A stretch of DNA of 43,662 nt from contig JAKBBA010000022.1 of assembly GCA_021808665.1 (NCBI GenBank), positions 19,905-63,566 on the forward strand, in the 5' to 3' direction. The number at the start of each line of letters is the position of its first letter. Position 1 is the first letter of the stretch. Origin of the DNA: Actinomycetes bacterium (lineage in GTDB: Bacteria > Actinomycetota > Acidimicrobiia > Acidimicrobiales > Palsa-688). Positions 35,952 through 43,662 of the stretch are shown here, one piece after another. A program made the position numbers and the translations under genes. The notes under the pieces were generated by a model, which saw only the letters and a list, made by a program, of their open reading frames with translations, was not told the origin of the DNA and ran no database searches.

Positions 35952-37484
35952 CTACCCCGCGGCCTGGGTGGTGGTCGATGACGCCGAGCCGGGCCCACTC
36001 GACGAGCCCTGGGTGGTCCCTGTAGCGAGGTAGTCCTCGATGAGGCTCTTTGCTATAGGCGCAGCGAGAGTTCCACCCTGGTCGGACACTAAGTCCCCCT
36101 GGTTGGGTAACACGACCGACACGACTATCTGCGGGTCGTTAGCGGGAGCGAACGCCACGAACCAGTCGTCTGTGTGATGGGTGCCAGTCTGGGCTGTGCC
36201 GGTCTTAGCGGCGACCTGTATCCCCGGAATTCGGGCAGCTGCACCTGTGCCGTTAGGAGCCGACACGACCGACTCCATCAACGTCGTGACTTTGGATGCA
36301 GTCGAGGCCGATGTTGCCTGGAGCCACACGGCCGGCTTGTAGGTGCTCACAACCTGGTTTTGAGAGTCGGTTATCGACCCTAAGATATGTGGTTTCATGA
36401 TCTTTCCGCTGTTGGCTATTGACGCACCGACCAAAGCCATTTCCAAAGGGCTGGCCTCGACGTTCTCCTGGCCGATCGCCGAGTAGGCGAGAGTGGGCAG
36501 GTTAGCGGCGAAACTCGAAGCCGTCGGGAAGTTCGACTTCGCCGGGAATGGAAGGTCGATCGGTGGGACCTGGTCGAAGCCGAAGGAGGCAGCCTCGTCG
36601 TAAAGGTTCTTGGCGCCGAGGTCCAAGCCGATCTGGGCGAACCCTGTGTCGCATGAAACGGTGAAAAGGGCCAGGATCTGCCCCCCGCACGACTCGCCGG
36701 CAAAGTTATGCAACTGCGTGGTCGTATCGGGGAGGGACAGCACCGAAAGGACCGGCTGGGCTGTAGAGGCCAACGTCGGATCATGGTCGTAGACCGCAGA
36801 GGCGGTGACGATCTTGAACGACGAACCCGGGAAGAATATCTGGCGGTACGCGGGGGATGCGAGCGGACCCCCCGGGGTTGCGGTGATCGCCTTGTAAGCG
36901 GCTTGCACGGCGGTCGGGTTGTGGCCTACGAGACCGTTAGGGTCGAAGGTGGGATTGGAGTACATCGCTAAGACCGCACCCGTCTTAGGGTCCAAGGCGA
37001 CTACAGACCCGTCACGTCCCGCCAGACCCGCCTGTGCAGCTTTCTGCAGCTTGTCGAGGAGCGTCAGAGTTATCGACTCGGTGTTGTTAGTGTTGGTCAG
37101 CAAGTTCTTGAGGCCACTGAGAGAGGTGGGAAGCTTGAAAGGGCTGCTCCTACCGGTCAGAACCCCGTTGTAGTAAGCCTCGGCTCCGTCCGAGCCGTAG
37201 ATGTAAGAGTAGTAGCCGGTCACCTCCTCGAACAGGGAGCCCGTGGGGTATTCGCGTAGGTACTTGAACTGATCCTTTGTCGGGATTGACGTGGCCAAGG
37301 TCACTCCGTCGGCGGAGATGATGTTGCCTCTTGGAAGGGTGTAGGAGTTGATTACTGTCGCCCGGTTGAGGGGATTAGTCGCAAGCTTGGTCTTGTGGAC
37401 AACCTGCAGGTAGTTCAGCTGAACGAACAGCGCGATAAAAAGGATGCTTATACCGAGACCGAGACCGCGAATCTGGCGGTTCAT
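35952..37484 (-). CDS. pbpA: Penicillin-binding protein PbpA (class B transpeptidase)
   Basis: Peptidoglycan transpeptidase working with the SEDS protein RodA. The N-terminal transmembrane helix is GLGLGISILFIALFVQLNYLQVV. The transpeptidase domain has the Ser-x-x-Lys motif in FPGSSFKIVTA, SCD in FTVSCDTGFAQIG, and KTG in QVAAKTGTAQTG. DPKTGAVLAMYSNPTFDPN is also typical. The C-terminus is Ser/Thr/Gly-rich. Start is ATG at 37484, overlapping the rodA stop by four bases; the pknB start is eight bases beyond its stop. Confidence 0.96.
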   Translation of the reverse strand: MNRQIRGLGLGISILFIALFVQLNYLQVVHKTKLATNPLNRATVINSYTLPRGNIISADGVTLATSIPTKDQFKYLREYPTGSLFEEVTGYYSYIYGSDGAEAYYNGVLTGRSSPFKLPTSLSGLKNLLTNTNNTESITLTLLDKLQKAAQAGLAGRDGSVVALDPKTGAVLAMYSNPTFDPNGLVGHNPTAVQAAYKAITATPGGPLASPAYRQIFFPGSSFKIVTASAVYDHDPTLASTAQPVLSVLSLPDTTTQLHNFAGESCGGQILALFTVSCDTGFAQIGLDLGAKNLYDEAASFGFDQVPPIDLPFPAKSNFPTASSFAANLPTLAYSAIGQENVEASPLEMALVGASIANSGKIMKPHILGSITDSQNQVVSTYKPAVWLQATSASTASKVTTLMESVVSAPNGTGAAARIPGIQVAAKTGTAQTGTHHTDDWFVAFAPANDPQIVVSVVLPNQGDLVSDQGGTLAAPIAKSLIEDYLATGTTQGSSSGPGSASSTTTQAAG

Positions 37485-38812
37485 AGTCCGGTCCCCCTGG
37501 TGGAGAGCTGCTCTTGGGGCACTGCGAGGGTAACCGCCTCGATCTCGGCGCCGTGTGACAGTCTCAGCAGTAGCGCGAGGAGGATGTAGTTCGCCAGCAG
37601 CGACGACCCTCCGTAGGAGACGAAGGGGAGCGTGATGCCAGTGAGTGGGATGAGGCGCGTGACGCCGGCGACGATGACGAACGTCTGAACTCCAAGGATG
37701 AGCGAAAGGCCTGCAGCCAGCAGCTTCTCGAAGGGCCTTTCGCAGCGAACGGCGATACGTAGCCCGGAGCCGACCATGAGTAGGAAACCGATCAGGATCG
37801 CGCTGGCACCAAGGAGGCCGAGCTCTTCTGCCATGACCGCGAAGATCATGTCCGTGGACGCCTCGGGTATGGAAGCGGCGCCACTCTGTCCTGGGCCCAA
37901 GCCGAAAAGCCCGCCATTAGCGATGGCGAACCAACCCTGGATGATTTGGTAGCCCGTTGTCTCAGCGTGCACCCACGGGTCGAGCCAAGCCTGGACGCGC
38001 GTCTGGGCGTGCCCTATCGCCTTGAGCGCCAGCACCGAGCCGCCGCCGAACAACGCTGCGCCCACACCGAGGTAGAGGGCCCGTCCGGTAGCCACCCAGA
38101 GCATGCCGATGAACAGAGCGAAGAACAAAAAGGACGAGCCAAGGTCGTTCTCGGCCAGAAAAATGACCAGAGACAAGCCCCATGCCGTGACGATCGGAGC
38201 TAGATAGCGGGGGTCTAGGACCAAGAAGCGGCCAAGTCTTTTCGTGCCCTGGCTGAGCAGATCGGAGCGCTCCGCCAGAACCGACGCGAAGAAGATAGCC
38301 AAGGCCAGCTTCGCTATCTCCCCGGGCTGGAAGTTGAGGGTCCCGACGTGGATCCAAAGACGGGCACCGTTGATGTTCTCGCCGATGCCCGGGACCAAGG
38401 GAAGCAGGAGCATTCCGATGCCGCCCGCTGCAAACATGTACCGGTAGCGTTCGAGGTCCCTCGCTCTACGAACTATCAGCAGAGTAGCTACGAAGACGGT
38501 TATACCCACCGCAGTCCAGATCGCCTGCAGGCGGGCCTCGTGAGCCGACAAGCGAGCGATGAACACGTAGCCGATGCCGTTCAGCAGGCCGGCCACCGGT
38601 AAGAGGATCGGGTCGGCGAGGGGCGCCAGGCGTCTTAGCGCTATATGAGCGACTATCAACAACGCGAACAAGGTGCCGAGGAAAGGTCCGATGTTGGCCG
38701 GGAGGCTACCCGCCTTGCCGAAACCCGCCAGCGCGTAAAGCCCTCCGGTGAGGATCACGGCGAGGAAGATCAAGCCGAGTTCTGTGCGCCTACGGGCTGG
38801 AACAGGCGTCAT
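37481..38812 (-). CDS. rodA: RodA/FtsW family SEDS peptidoglycan polymerase
   Basis: Polytopic membrane glycosyltransferase that polymerises lipid II. The 443-residue product has about 11-12 hydrophobic segments and SEDS signatures: RLWIHVGTLNFQPGEIAKLALAIFFA, LVIFLAENDLGSSFLFFALFIGMLW, AIANGGLFGLGPGQSG, STDMIFAVMAEELGLLGASAIL, and GVTRLIPLTGITLPFVSYGGSSLLANYILLALLL. The pairing with pbpA supports RodA over FtsW. It overlaps pbpA and pstP by four bases on each side (ATGA junctions), so translation is probably coupled. Confidence 0.96.
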   Translation of the reverse strand: MTPVPARRRTELGLIFLAVILTGGLYALAGFGKAGSLPANIGPFLGTLFALLIVAHIALRRLAPLADPILLPVAGLLNGIGYVFIARLSAHEARLQAIWTAVGITVFVATLLIVRRARDLERYRYMFAAGGIGMLLLPLVPGIGENINGARLWIHVGTLNFQPGEIAKLALAIFFASVLAERSDLLSQGTKRLGRFLVLDPRYLAPIVTAWGLSLVIFLAENDLGSSFLFFALFIGMLWVATGRALYLGVGAALFGGGSVLALKAIGHAQTRVQAWLDPWVHAETTGYQIIQGWFAIANGGLFGLGPGQSGAASIPEASTDMIFAVMAEELGLLGASAILIGFLLMVGSGLRIAVRCERPFEKLLAAGLSLILGVQTFVIVAGVTRLIPLTGITLPFVSYGGSSLLANYILLALLLRLSHGAEIEAVTLAVPQEQLSTRGTGL

Positions 38813-40098
38813 GACGACGTCGGCGGCGAAGCCGTAGTGCTCGACGACGGCCCGGAGTTAGATGGGACCGACCCGGTGGTCGTCGTCGAGGTCGAAGTAG
38901 GTGTCGTAGATGGGGGTAGGGCGGCGGAACGACTCAACTGGTACAGCTTGGCAAGGTTGGAGATGAAGGCGTCCGCTGCGGCTGCTGTCGGCTCCTCGAC
39001 ACCTGCTCGTAGCGCCGGCAGGCTTGCTTGCAGCACTTGGGCTGTAGTCACCGACGAAACGTGGTCGAGCGTCGGTTCGAACCACAGGACTCCGCCCGGT
39101 CGACCCTGATACACCGTTAGGGAATTCCCGTTCAAGCCGACGAAGTACGCCGACCTTGCGTAATACCACACACCGACAGCTCCCGCTGCGAGGATCGCAA
39201 GGAACGCGAGCAAGAAGGCAGCCACTCGGAGGTTGAACGGGGAGGGGCGTCGCTGCGGCGGGTGAGACGCCGGGGTTGGCGTCGTCGCGGGGTGGGGTTC
39301 CGAGGACTGTGGGGGTGGCACATCTGCGACGACGTCGTGGCTGGTAGTGACTGGATCCGCCAGGTCGGACGGGTCCCGCACTACGTCGAGCACGATTACG
39401 GTGATGTTGTCGTTGCCGCCGTGACGTTTAGCCTCGTGGACCAGTTCTCTTGCCGCTTCGGACGGATCGGCGAGGCGTCGAAGGATCGCCGATATGCGCT
39501 CGTCGCTAAGCTCCCGCGGCAACCCGTCGCTGCACAACAAAAAGCGGTCCCCTGGGTCCACCTTCTCCATGAAGATGTCCACCTTCACCTCGGGCTCGAC
39601 TCCCAGCGCCCTGGTCATGATGTTACGACGAGGGTGAACCTCGCCTTCCTCCTTGGAGATCCGACCTTCGGCAACCATCTCCGCCACAAGGTTGTGGTCG
39701 ACCGTAACCTGGCGGAAACTCCCGTGGCGCATCGCGTAGAGGCGCGAATCCCCGACATTGGCGATCGCAAGCCGGGGACCATCGACGAGGGCGGCTGCCA
39801 CAAGCGTCGTGCCCATACCTCGCATCTCTGCGTGCTCGACTGCCTCCTCCCAGACGGCCCGATTAGCCGCCTGGGCTGCTTCGAGGAGGTCGTCCGGTGA
39901 TAGCGAACCGCCTCTGCGGGCTAGCTGCTCGCCAAGAGTCTGCACTGCTATAGCCGACGCTACTTCCCCCGCTGCGGCCCCGCCCATACCGTCCGCAACA
40001 GCGTACAAAGGCTCGGCTAACAGCAGATTGTCCTGGTTGTTGGAGCGAACGAGTCCGACGTCGGTCGCCGAGCCGGCCTCAAGTTTGACAGCCGTCAC
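38809..40098 (-). CDS. pstP: PP2C-family Ser/Thr phosphatase PstP
   Basis: Dephosphorylates PknB and its substrates. The PP2C domain (about 1-238) has GLVRSNNQDNLLL, AVADGMGGAAAGEVAS, MGTTLVAAAL, IANVGDSRLYAMR, DRFLLCSDGL and GGNDNITVIVLDV, including the metal-binding Asp residues. A Pro-rich linker leads to one transmembrane helix (VAAFLLAFLAILAAGAVGVWYY) and an extracellular domain of about 90 residues, then a Ser/Thr/Pro-rich tail. GTG start, overlapping fhaB by four bases. The domain layout is the mycobacterial one. Confidence 0.96.
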   Translation of the reverse strand: MTAVKLEAGSATDVGLVRSNNQDNLLLAEPLYAVADGMGGAAAGEVASAIAVQTLGEQLARRGGSLSPDDLLEAAQAANRAVWEEAVEHAEMRGMGTTLVAAALVDGPRLAIANVGDSRLYAMRHGSFRQVTVDHNLVAEMVAEGRISKEEGEVHPRRNIMTRALGVEPEVKVDIFMEKVDPGDRFLLCSDGLPRELSDERISAILRRLADPSEAARELVHEAKRHGGNDNITVIVLDVVRDPSDLADPVTTSHDVVADVPPPQSSEPHPATTPTPASHPPQRRPSPFNLRVAAFLLAFLAILAAGAVGVWYYARSAYFVGLNGNSLTVYQGRPGGVLWFEPTLDHVSSVTTAQVLQASLPALRAGVEEPTAAAADAFISNLAKLYQLSRSAALPPSTTPTSTSTTTTGSVPSNSGPSSSTTASPPTSS

Positions 40099-40586
40099 GA
40101 TTTGCGAACCTCCAGAACGGACTTACCGAACTGGATCTTGTCACCCTTGGCAATAGTCACCGGTGCCGTGACCTTCACTCCGTTCAGAAAAGTTCCGTTG
40201 GTCGAACCGAGGTCCTCCACGAACAGGCCACCGTCGCGACGGAAGACCCTTGCATGCAGCTGCGACACGAAACTGTCAGCGTCGAGCAGCACGGCACAGC
40301 CCGGCGCCCTGCCCACGGTCAGTTCGGCTCCGAGAGGAAACTCGCGGTCTTTGACACCTGCCGGCGACAAGCCCACCAGCTTCTCGGGTCCAGGAGGCGC
40401 CTTGACAGCGCTGTGGACGTGCGTGGCCTCGTAAGACAGCGGGCCGTTCGAGGATTGCGGCTGAGGATGCGGGGAGGGGGCCGGCTGGCGTGTCTCGACC
40501 CACACGGCGCGAATGACCCGGAGCATAAAAAGGTATAGCAGGGCTAGGAGAACGTACTTGAGCAGGGCCTGTACCGGGTCGGGCAC
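40095..40586 (-). CDS. fhaB: FHA domain protein FhaB/FipA
   Basis: Membrane-anchored phosphothreonine reader of the PknB pathway. The 163-residue product has an N-terminal transmembrane segment (LLKYVLLALLYLFMLRVIRAVW), a linker, and an FHA domain at about residues 85-160: ELTVGRAPGCAVLLDADSFVSQLHARVFRRDGGLFVEDLGSTNGTFLNGVKV. The GR, S..HA and STNGT motifs needed to bind phosphothreonine are present. GTG start. It overlaps pstP by four bases and follows fhaA by 13 bases. Confidence 0.95.
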   Translation of the reverse strand: MPDPVQALLKYVLLALLYLFMLRVIRAVWVETRQPAPSPHPQPQSSNGPLSYEATHVHSAVKAPPGPEKLVGLSPAGVKDREFPLGAELTVGRAPGCAVLLDADSFVSQLHARVFRRDGGLFVEDLGSTNGTFLNGVKVTAPVTIAKGDKIQFGKSVLEVRKS

Positions 40587-40599
40587 GTTCCGGGCGGAC

Positions 40600-41292
40600 C
40601 TAGCCGGCCTCGAAGACGAGCGTGGTAGCCCCCACCGTTATCCGGTCGCCGTCATCGAGAAGTCTCGGGACGGTGATCAGCATGCCGTTCACCCGGGTAC
40701 CGTTGGTCGATCCGAGGTCGGCAACTTCGTAGAGGGTCGGGGTTGCGAGCCTCGACCGGCTGGCAGCGCCCGGGGCTGCGGGTCTGATCTCGGCGTGGTA
40801 CCGGCTGACGTTAGAGTCCGAAAGCACCACAGCGCAGTCAGGGAGACGGCCGATGGTCAGCGGAGATGCGCCGACGTTCACCGTCCTGCCGTCGGGCAAG
40901 ACAAGGCGGGCTCGGTCAGGGTCGTCCCCCGGTGTGAAATCGGCCGAAACCATCACTTTCCCGGCTGGGAACGAGTCGTCCGTCTCCATAACAGCGCTTA
41001 CCGGCCCCAAGAAGCTGTATCGCTCCACTTGAGCGTGCTCCTTGGCCAAAAGGACCAGTTCGTCCACCAACTCGTCCTCGATGGCAGCGAACCTCTCCCT
41101 GTCTGGATCGGAAATCCACACCACGAACTCGTTGGGGGCCAGAGTCCCCTTAGGAGCCATCGTCCTCTTGAGGTCCATCTCCCGGGTCAGCCGACGGCCG
41201 ATCTCCACCGGCTGGAGCGTCCCTCTGAAGGCGCGAGCGAACACACCTTCGACCATGCGTTCCAGGCGGCGTTCCAAGTGCTGTAATCCCAT
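40600..41292 (-). CDS. fhaA: FHA domain protein FhaA (DUF3662 + FHA)
   Basis: Cytoplasmic adaptor that, in mycobacteria, binds the phosphorylated MviN pseudokinase. The 230-residue product has the DUF3662 domain (GLQHLERRLERMVEGVFARAFRGTLQPVEIGRRLTREM, TLAPNEFVVWIS) and a C-terminal FHA domain (LTIGRLPDCAVVLSDSNVSRYHAEIRP, DLGSTNGTRVNG). The long central region of mycobacterial FhaA is much shorter here. Start is ATG at 41292; the frame continues upstream to 41469, but that part is antisense to the tRNA-Leu gene and not conserved. First gene of the six-gene cluster. Confidence 0.95.
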   Translation of the reverse strand: MGLQHLERRLERMVEGVFARAFRGTLQPVEIGRRLTREMDLKRTMAPKGTLAPNEFVVWISDPDRERFAAIEDELVDELVLLAKEHAQVERYSFLGPVSAVMETDDSFPAGKVMVSADFTPGDDPDRARLVLPDGRTVNVGASPLTIGRLPDCAVVLSDSNVSRYHAEIRPAAPGAASRSRLATPTLYEVADLGSTNGTRVNGMLITVPRLLDDGDRITVGATTLVFEAG

Positions 41293-41384
41293 GACCACCC
41301 GTAGCGTACCCTGAACTGGGCCTTCGAGAGGTTCGCCAATCGTCCAAGGCCAGCGATGTTGGTATAGGATGGGAACTCGCACTC

Positions 41385-41468
41385 GGGCGAGTGGCGGAAT
41401 AGGCAGACGCGCAGGATTCAGGTTCCTGTGTCCGAAAGGACGTGGGGGTTCAAGTCCCCCTTCGCCCA
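41385..41468 (+). tRNA. tRNA-Leu (anticodon CAG)
   Basis: The acceptor stem pairs GGGCGAG (41385-41391) with TTCGCCC (41461-41467). The D-arm contains GTGGCGGAATAGGCAGACGC. The anticodon stem is CAGGA/TCCTG with loop TTCAGGT, giving anticodon CAG. A long variable arm (GTGTCCGAAAGGACGT region) and the T-arm GGGGG-TTCAAGT-CCCCC follow. The long variable arm and A discriminator fit leucine. CCA is not encoded. A TATAGG at 41363 may be its -10 element. M. tuberculosis also has a tRNA-Leu gene next to fhaA. Confidence 0.96.
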
Positions 41469-41680
41469 CTCAAAAACGGCTGCTCGTAGGGGTTGTATAG
41501 GGGCTGCACCCCCCAGTTGCTACCGGATCGAGCGGTTCCCCCTCCGCATCCAAGATGAAGTTCAGGCCGCAGGCGACTCGAAGCTAACCGGAGGGGCCGG
41601 TGCCCTTGGCTGCATGGCCCCATCGTGCTTGCTGACACGGTCATGCGCCGGGCCTCCCCGGATCATAACTTCCTCACTGG

Positions 41681-42385
41681 TCATGCTGCTGCTTCTAGTG
41701 ACCAGGTGCGTGTGAGGATGTTGTAGACGGCCCGGCCGTTGGGCGGCCCGAGCGGGACGGGGGTGAAGGTCAAGAAGGTCAGGTCCGGGTAGGAAAACGA
41801 AGGTAGGCCGGCGTTGCCCTGCCCTCCGGGGTGGCCGGGGGGCCCGTCACTCCACTGGAACTGCGAAAGGTTCTTGTTCTGGCGGCCATCGAGGCACGGG
41901 GCGTCGGTCGGTGCGCAGTTGAGTTGGCCTACTTCGATCCGACTCGCCGTGGTCGTGGTCATCACCCAGCTCGTGCCGAGCTTCTCGCAGGCTACTGGCG
42001 TGCCGTGCGCAGCGAGTAGGGCCTTGAGGGCTGGGGCGGTGGGATAGGCCCACGGTCCGCACGCGTTGGGGTTGGTGTTAGGCGTCGGATGTTCCTGCAG
42101 GTTCTTGATGAAGTTCAAGAACTGTTGGCGGTGCTGCGCCATCTGGCTGGGGGTGAGCGGCGGCGGTATGTGGAGCAGTTTGGCTTTCCACGCAGGGATC
42201 GTCGCCATAGGGACTGTGTTCGCAGGCAGAGTTGTCGGTGGGACCGCCGGCCCCGAGTTGGCCAGCTGGGCGGCCTCCACCGGTGCTTTCTCGCTGCCCG
42301 GCGCGTTTGTTGTAGCGCCGGACCCGAACGTGAGGGCCGCGGCGAGCCCACCGGCTGCGACAACCACGCCCGCCGAGACCATCAC
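41681..42385 (-). CDS. Secreted or membrane-anchored protein of unknown function
   Basis: No family recognised. The start given is a GTG at 42385 followed by ATG. The N-terminus is a single hydrophobic segment (SAGVVVAAGGLAAALTFGSGA), either signal peptide or anchor. A Pro/Thr-rich stretch follows, then about 130 residues containing LTPSQMAQHRQQFLNFIKNL and three Cys residues (NACGPW, VACEKLG, NCAPTDAPC). The frame stays open upstream. GGGAGG six bases before an ATC codon at 42448 suggests a start there that would add 21 basic residues before the hydrophobic segment. Right of the tRNA, outside the conserved cluster. Confidence 0.65.
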   Translation of the reverse strand: MMVSAGVVVAAGGLAAALTFGSGATTNAPGSEKAPVEAAQLANSGPAVPPTTLPANTVPMATIPAWKAKLLHIPPPLTPSQMAQHRQQFLNFIKNLQEHPTPNTNPNACGPWAYPTAPALKALLAAHGTPVACEKLGTSWVMTTTTASRIEVGQLNCAPTDAPCLDGRQNKNLSQFQWSDGPPGHPGGQGNAGLPSFSYPDLTFLTFTPVPLGPPNGRAVYNILTRTWSLEAAA

Positions 42386-42576
42386 CTTCGAACTACCCGC
42401 ATCCTTGATCCTCGGGGGTGTGGATCGTCCGCCGAGTTTCTTGCCGATTTGAGTCCTCCCTGTGTTCCAAGATGTGGTCGCATGACGGCCCGTCGTTCAC
42501 AACCGGTGATCGGCCCGGCTGGGGGGACCCCCGTGTCTTATGGTTAGTAACTGTAGGGAGAAGGTTGGGGGGTTGT

Positions 42577-42993
42577 CTATCGGTCGAAACGATGATTTTC
42601 GGGTTTCGTGTTGTCTGTTCGGCCTGGTGTGGGTTTGGGGGGTGCGGGTTGGTTGGGTGGGGTGTTGAGGTTTTGTTCCCAGGCTCGTACGACTAGTTCG
42701 GCTCTGGTGCGTGCGTGGAGTTTTGCGCGTAGGTGGGTTATGTGGGTGCGGACTGTCGCTGTGGATATGTTTAGGGTTTCGGTGATTTCGGGGTTGGTGG
42801 CTCCTTGGGCGACTAGGCGGAGGATCTGGGTTTCGCGGGCGGTTAGATCGTCGATGGTCGACGGGGTGGCGGGTCGGGGCGCGAGGCGTTGGAGGAGGGT
42901 GCGCAGGACCCGGGGTGAGACGAAATTCCCCTGGGAGTGTCGCCCGACCCGGCGCGACGAGCGAACAGCGTCGCTGGATTCGGCGGTGAGCAA
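42577..42993 (-). pseudogene. Truncated LuxR/NarL-type regulator (DNA-binding half only)
   Basis: The frame contains a complete LuxR-type helix-turn-helix: LTARETQILRLVAQGATNPEITETLNIST, then ATVRTHITHLRAKLHARTRAELVVRAWE. It is preceded by the kind of linker (NFVSPRVLRTLLQRLAP) that normally follows a receiver domain. The receiver domain is missing, and the frame meets the IS3-like remnant at about 42990-43005. It is therefore probably a NarL-family response regulator that lost its first 120 or so residues. The Pro/Asn-rich tail is unusual. Expression as a small DNA-binding protein is possible. Confidence 0.6.
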
Positions 42994-43004
42994 GTCTTTC
43001 GAGG

Positions 43005-43662
43005 ACTCTGGGGGTACTTATGGTTCTGTGAGGGTGCATGCCGATCTGGTGGAGGCCGGGGGGAAGGTGTCGGCCTGTAGCGTCGCTGTGTCGATGGTCC
43101 GCCAGGGGCTCGTGGCGCGCTCTGGGCGGCGGCGTGGGAACTTGACCCGCCCTGACAAGCATGCCCGGCCGTTGGCTGATCTTGTCGAAAGGGACTTTAC
43201 AGCTCCCGCCCCGAACGTTAAATGATGACTGAAAATGCCTACTGGGGAACCGAAACTGTATTTGTCGACTGTTATAGACCCATTTTTTCGAGGCGATTGT
43301 TAGGTTGGCGCGACGTGCGAGCATCCCGACGCCCCGCTGGCGGTGGGGACGATCCGCGTGGCCGCCGCCGTGCGCGGCCGCAGCGTGCGAGGCGTAATAT
43401 TCCACTCTGGGCGGGGTTGGACTTACACGGCCGGTGATTTCACCAAGGCGTGCAGGGACCTTGGCGTGACCCAGTCGATGGGCCGTGTCGGCTCTTGTTT
43501 CGACAATGCAGCCGCCGGATCTTTCTTCTCAAGCCGACAACACGAGGTCCTATCGAGATACCATTTTAGGACAAGGCGCCAAGTGAAACAGATCGTTGTC
43601 GAATGGGCTTTTAACTTCTATAACAGTCGACGCAGGCACAGCGCTTGCGACTCGAAGTCACC
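43005..43662 (+). pseudogene. Decayed IS3-family transposase (OrfB), runs off the window
   Basis: Three frames join into one IS3-type OrfB. GGTYGSVRVHADLVEAGGKV through LVERDFTAPAPNVK ends at a stop (43225). MTENAYWGTETVFVDCYR with FSRRLLGW matches the first catalytic region in the next frame. From about 43310 the third frame reads EHPDAPLAVGTIRVAA, then VIFHSGRGWTYTAGDFTKACRDLG, VTQSMGRVGSCFDNAAAGSFF and WAFNFYNSRRRHSA. The canonical HSDRGSQY has become HSGRGWTY and the catalytic Glu of AAAESFFS is Gly, so both visible catalytic acids are lost. Not functional. Confidence 0.85.

Noticed and set aside
41293..41469. Extension of fhaA by 59 codons to a start at 41469
   Set aside because: This stretch is antisense to the tRNA-Leu gene; the conserved FhaA N-terminus begins at the ATG at 41292.
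42497..43405. 302-codon minus-strand frame across the luxR and IS3 remnants
   Set aside because: Low-complexity Pro/His/Arg/Thr sequence; it is out of frame with the recognisable LuxR domain and antisense to the transposase remnant.

Overview
The window looks like a chromosomal, origin-proximal segment of a high-GC actinobacterium, most likely class Acidimicrobiia. The class is inferred from overall style: many GTG/TTG starts, Gram-positive-type YidC, actinobacterial families (CrgA, FhaA/FhaB, DUF5318, DUF6049, actinobacterial Ino1), and an S53 acid protease with a C-terminal GYWL..SDGGVFSFGDA-type repeat. Gene content closely follows the region around dnaA in Mycobacterium tuberculosis as I recall it (Rv3907-Rv3924, Rv0011-Rv0020 and Rv0046-Rv0056). 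The blocks are re-ordered, and the dnaA-dnaN-recF-gyrB-gyrA core is absent.

Layout, left to right. (1) 1-2039: 5' part of a secreted sedolisin on the minus strand. (2) 2177-3882: rpsF-ssb-rpsR-rplI operon (minus) with a strong terminator and a possible S6:S18 leader. (3) 4142-5668: panB, a 17-bp tandem repeat and a DUF5318 gene. (4) 5799-8376: padR, ino1 and a methyltransferase (plus). (5) 8373-10917: CCA-adding enzyme family gene and a lone pilT (minus). (6) 10986-18661: plus-strand run of GNAT, DUF6049, DegV, a Ser/Thr kinase with an MviN-type extracellular domain, a small membrane protein, trxB and trxA. (7) 18828-20976: parB and parA (minus). (8) 20977-26008: about 5 kb with no intact gene, bracketed by two perfect parS sites and holding a decayed IS200/IS605 element. 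(9) 26009-29787: rsmG, jag, yidC, yidD, rnpA, rpmH (minus, tightly overlapping). (10) 29956-32958: mscS, 1-Cys peroxiredoxin and thiolase (plus), where dnaA would be expected. (11) 32992-41292: crgA, pabA/trpG, then the pknB-pbpA-rodA-pstP-fhaB-fhaA cluster (minus). (12) tRNA-Leu(CAG). (13) 41681-43662: accessory end with a secreted protein of unknown function, a LuxR-type regulator cut off at its N-terminus, and a decayed IS3-family transposase.

How the genes work together. ParA, ParB and the two parS sites form a chromosome segregation module. RpmH, RnpA, YidD, YidC and Jag serve ribosome assembly, tRNA maturation and membrane protein insertion. PknB, PstP, FhaA, FhaB, RodA, PbpA and CrgA form the phospho-regulated cell elongation and division set. 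A second kinase at 14978 carries the sensor half of MviN without the MurJ flippase half. TrxB/TrxA and the peroxiredoxin handle thiol redox, and trxA has an upstream match to the SigR/SigH promoter consensus.

The most unusual points are the parS-bracketed gene-free 5 kb, the missing dnaA core, the MurJ-less MviN-like kinase, and the out-of-frame overlap of rpmH and rnpA. All family assignments come from reading the sequence and recalling family motifs. No database search was run.
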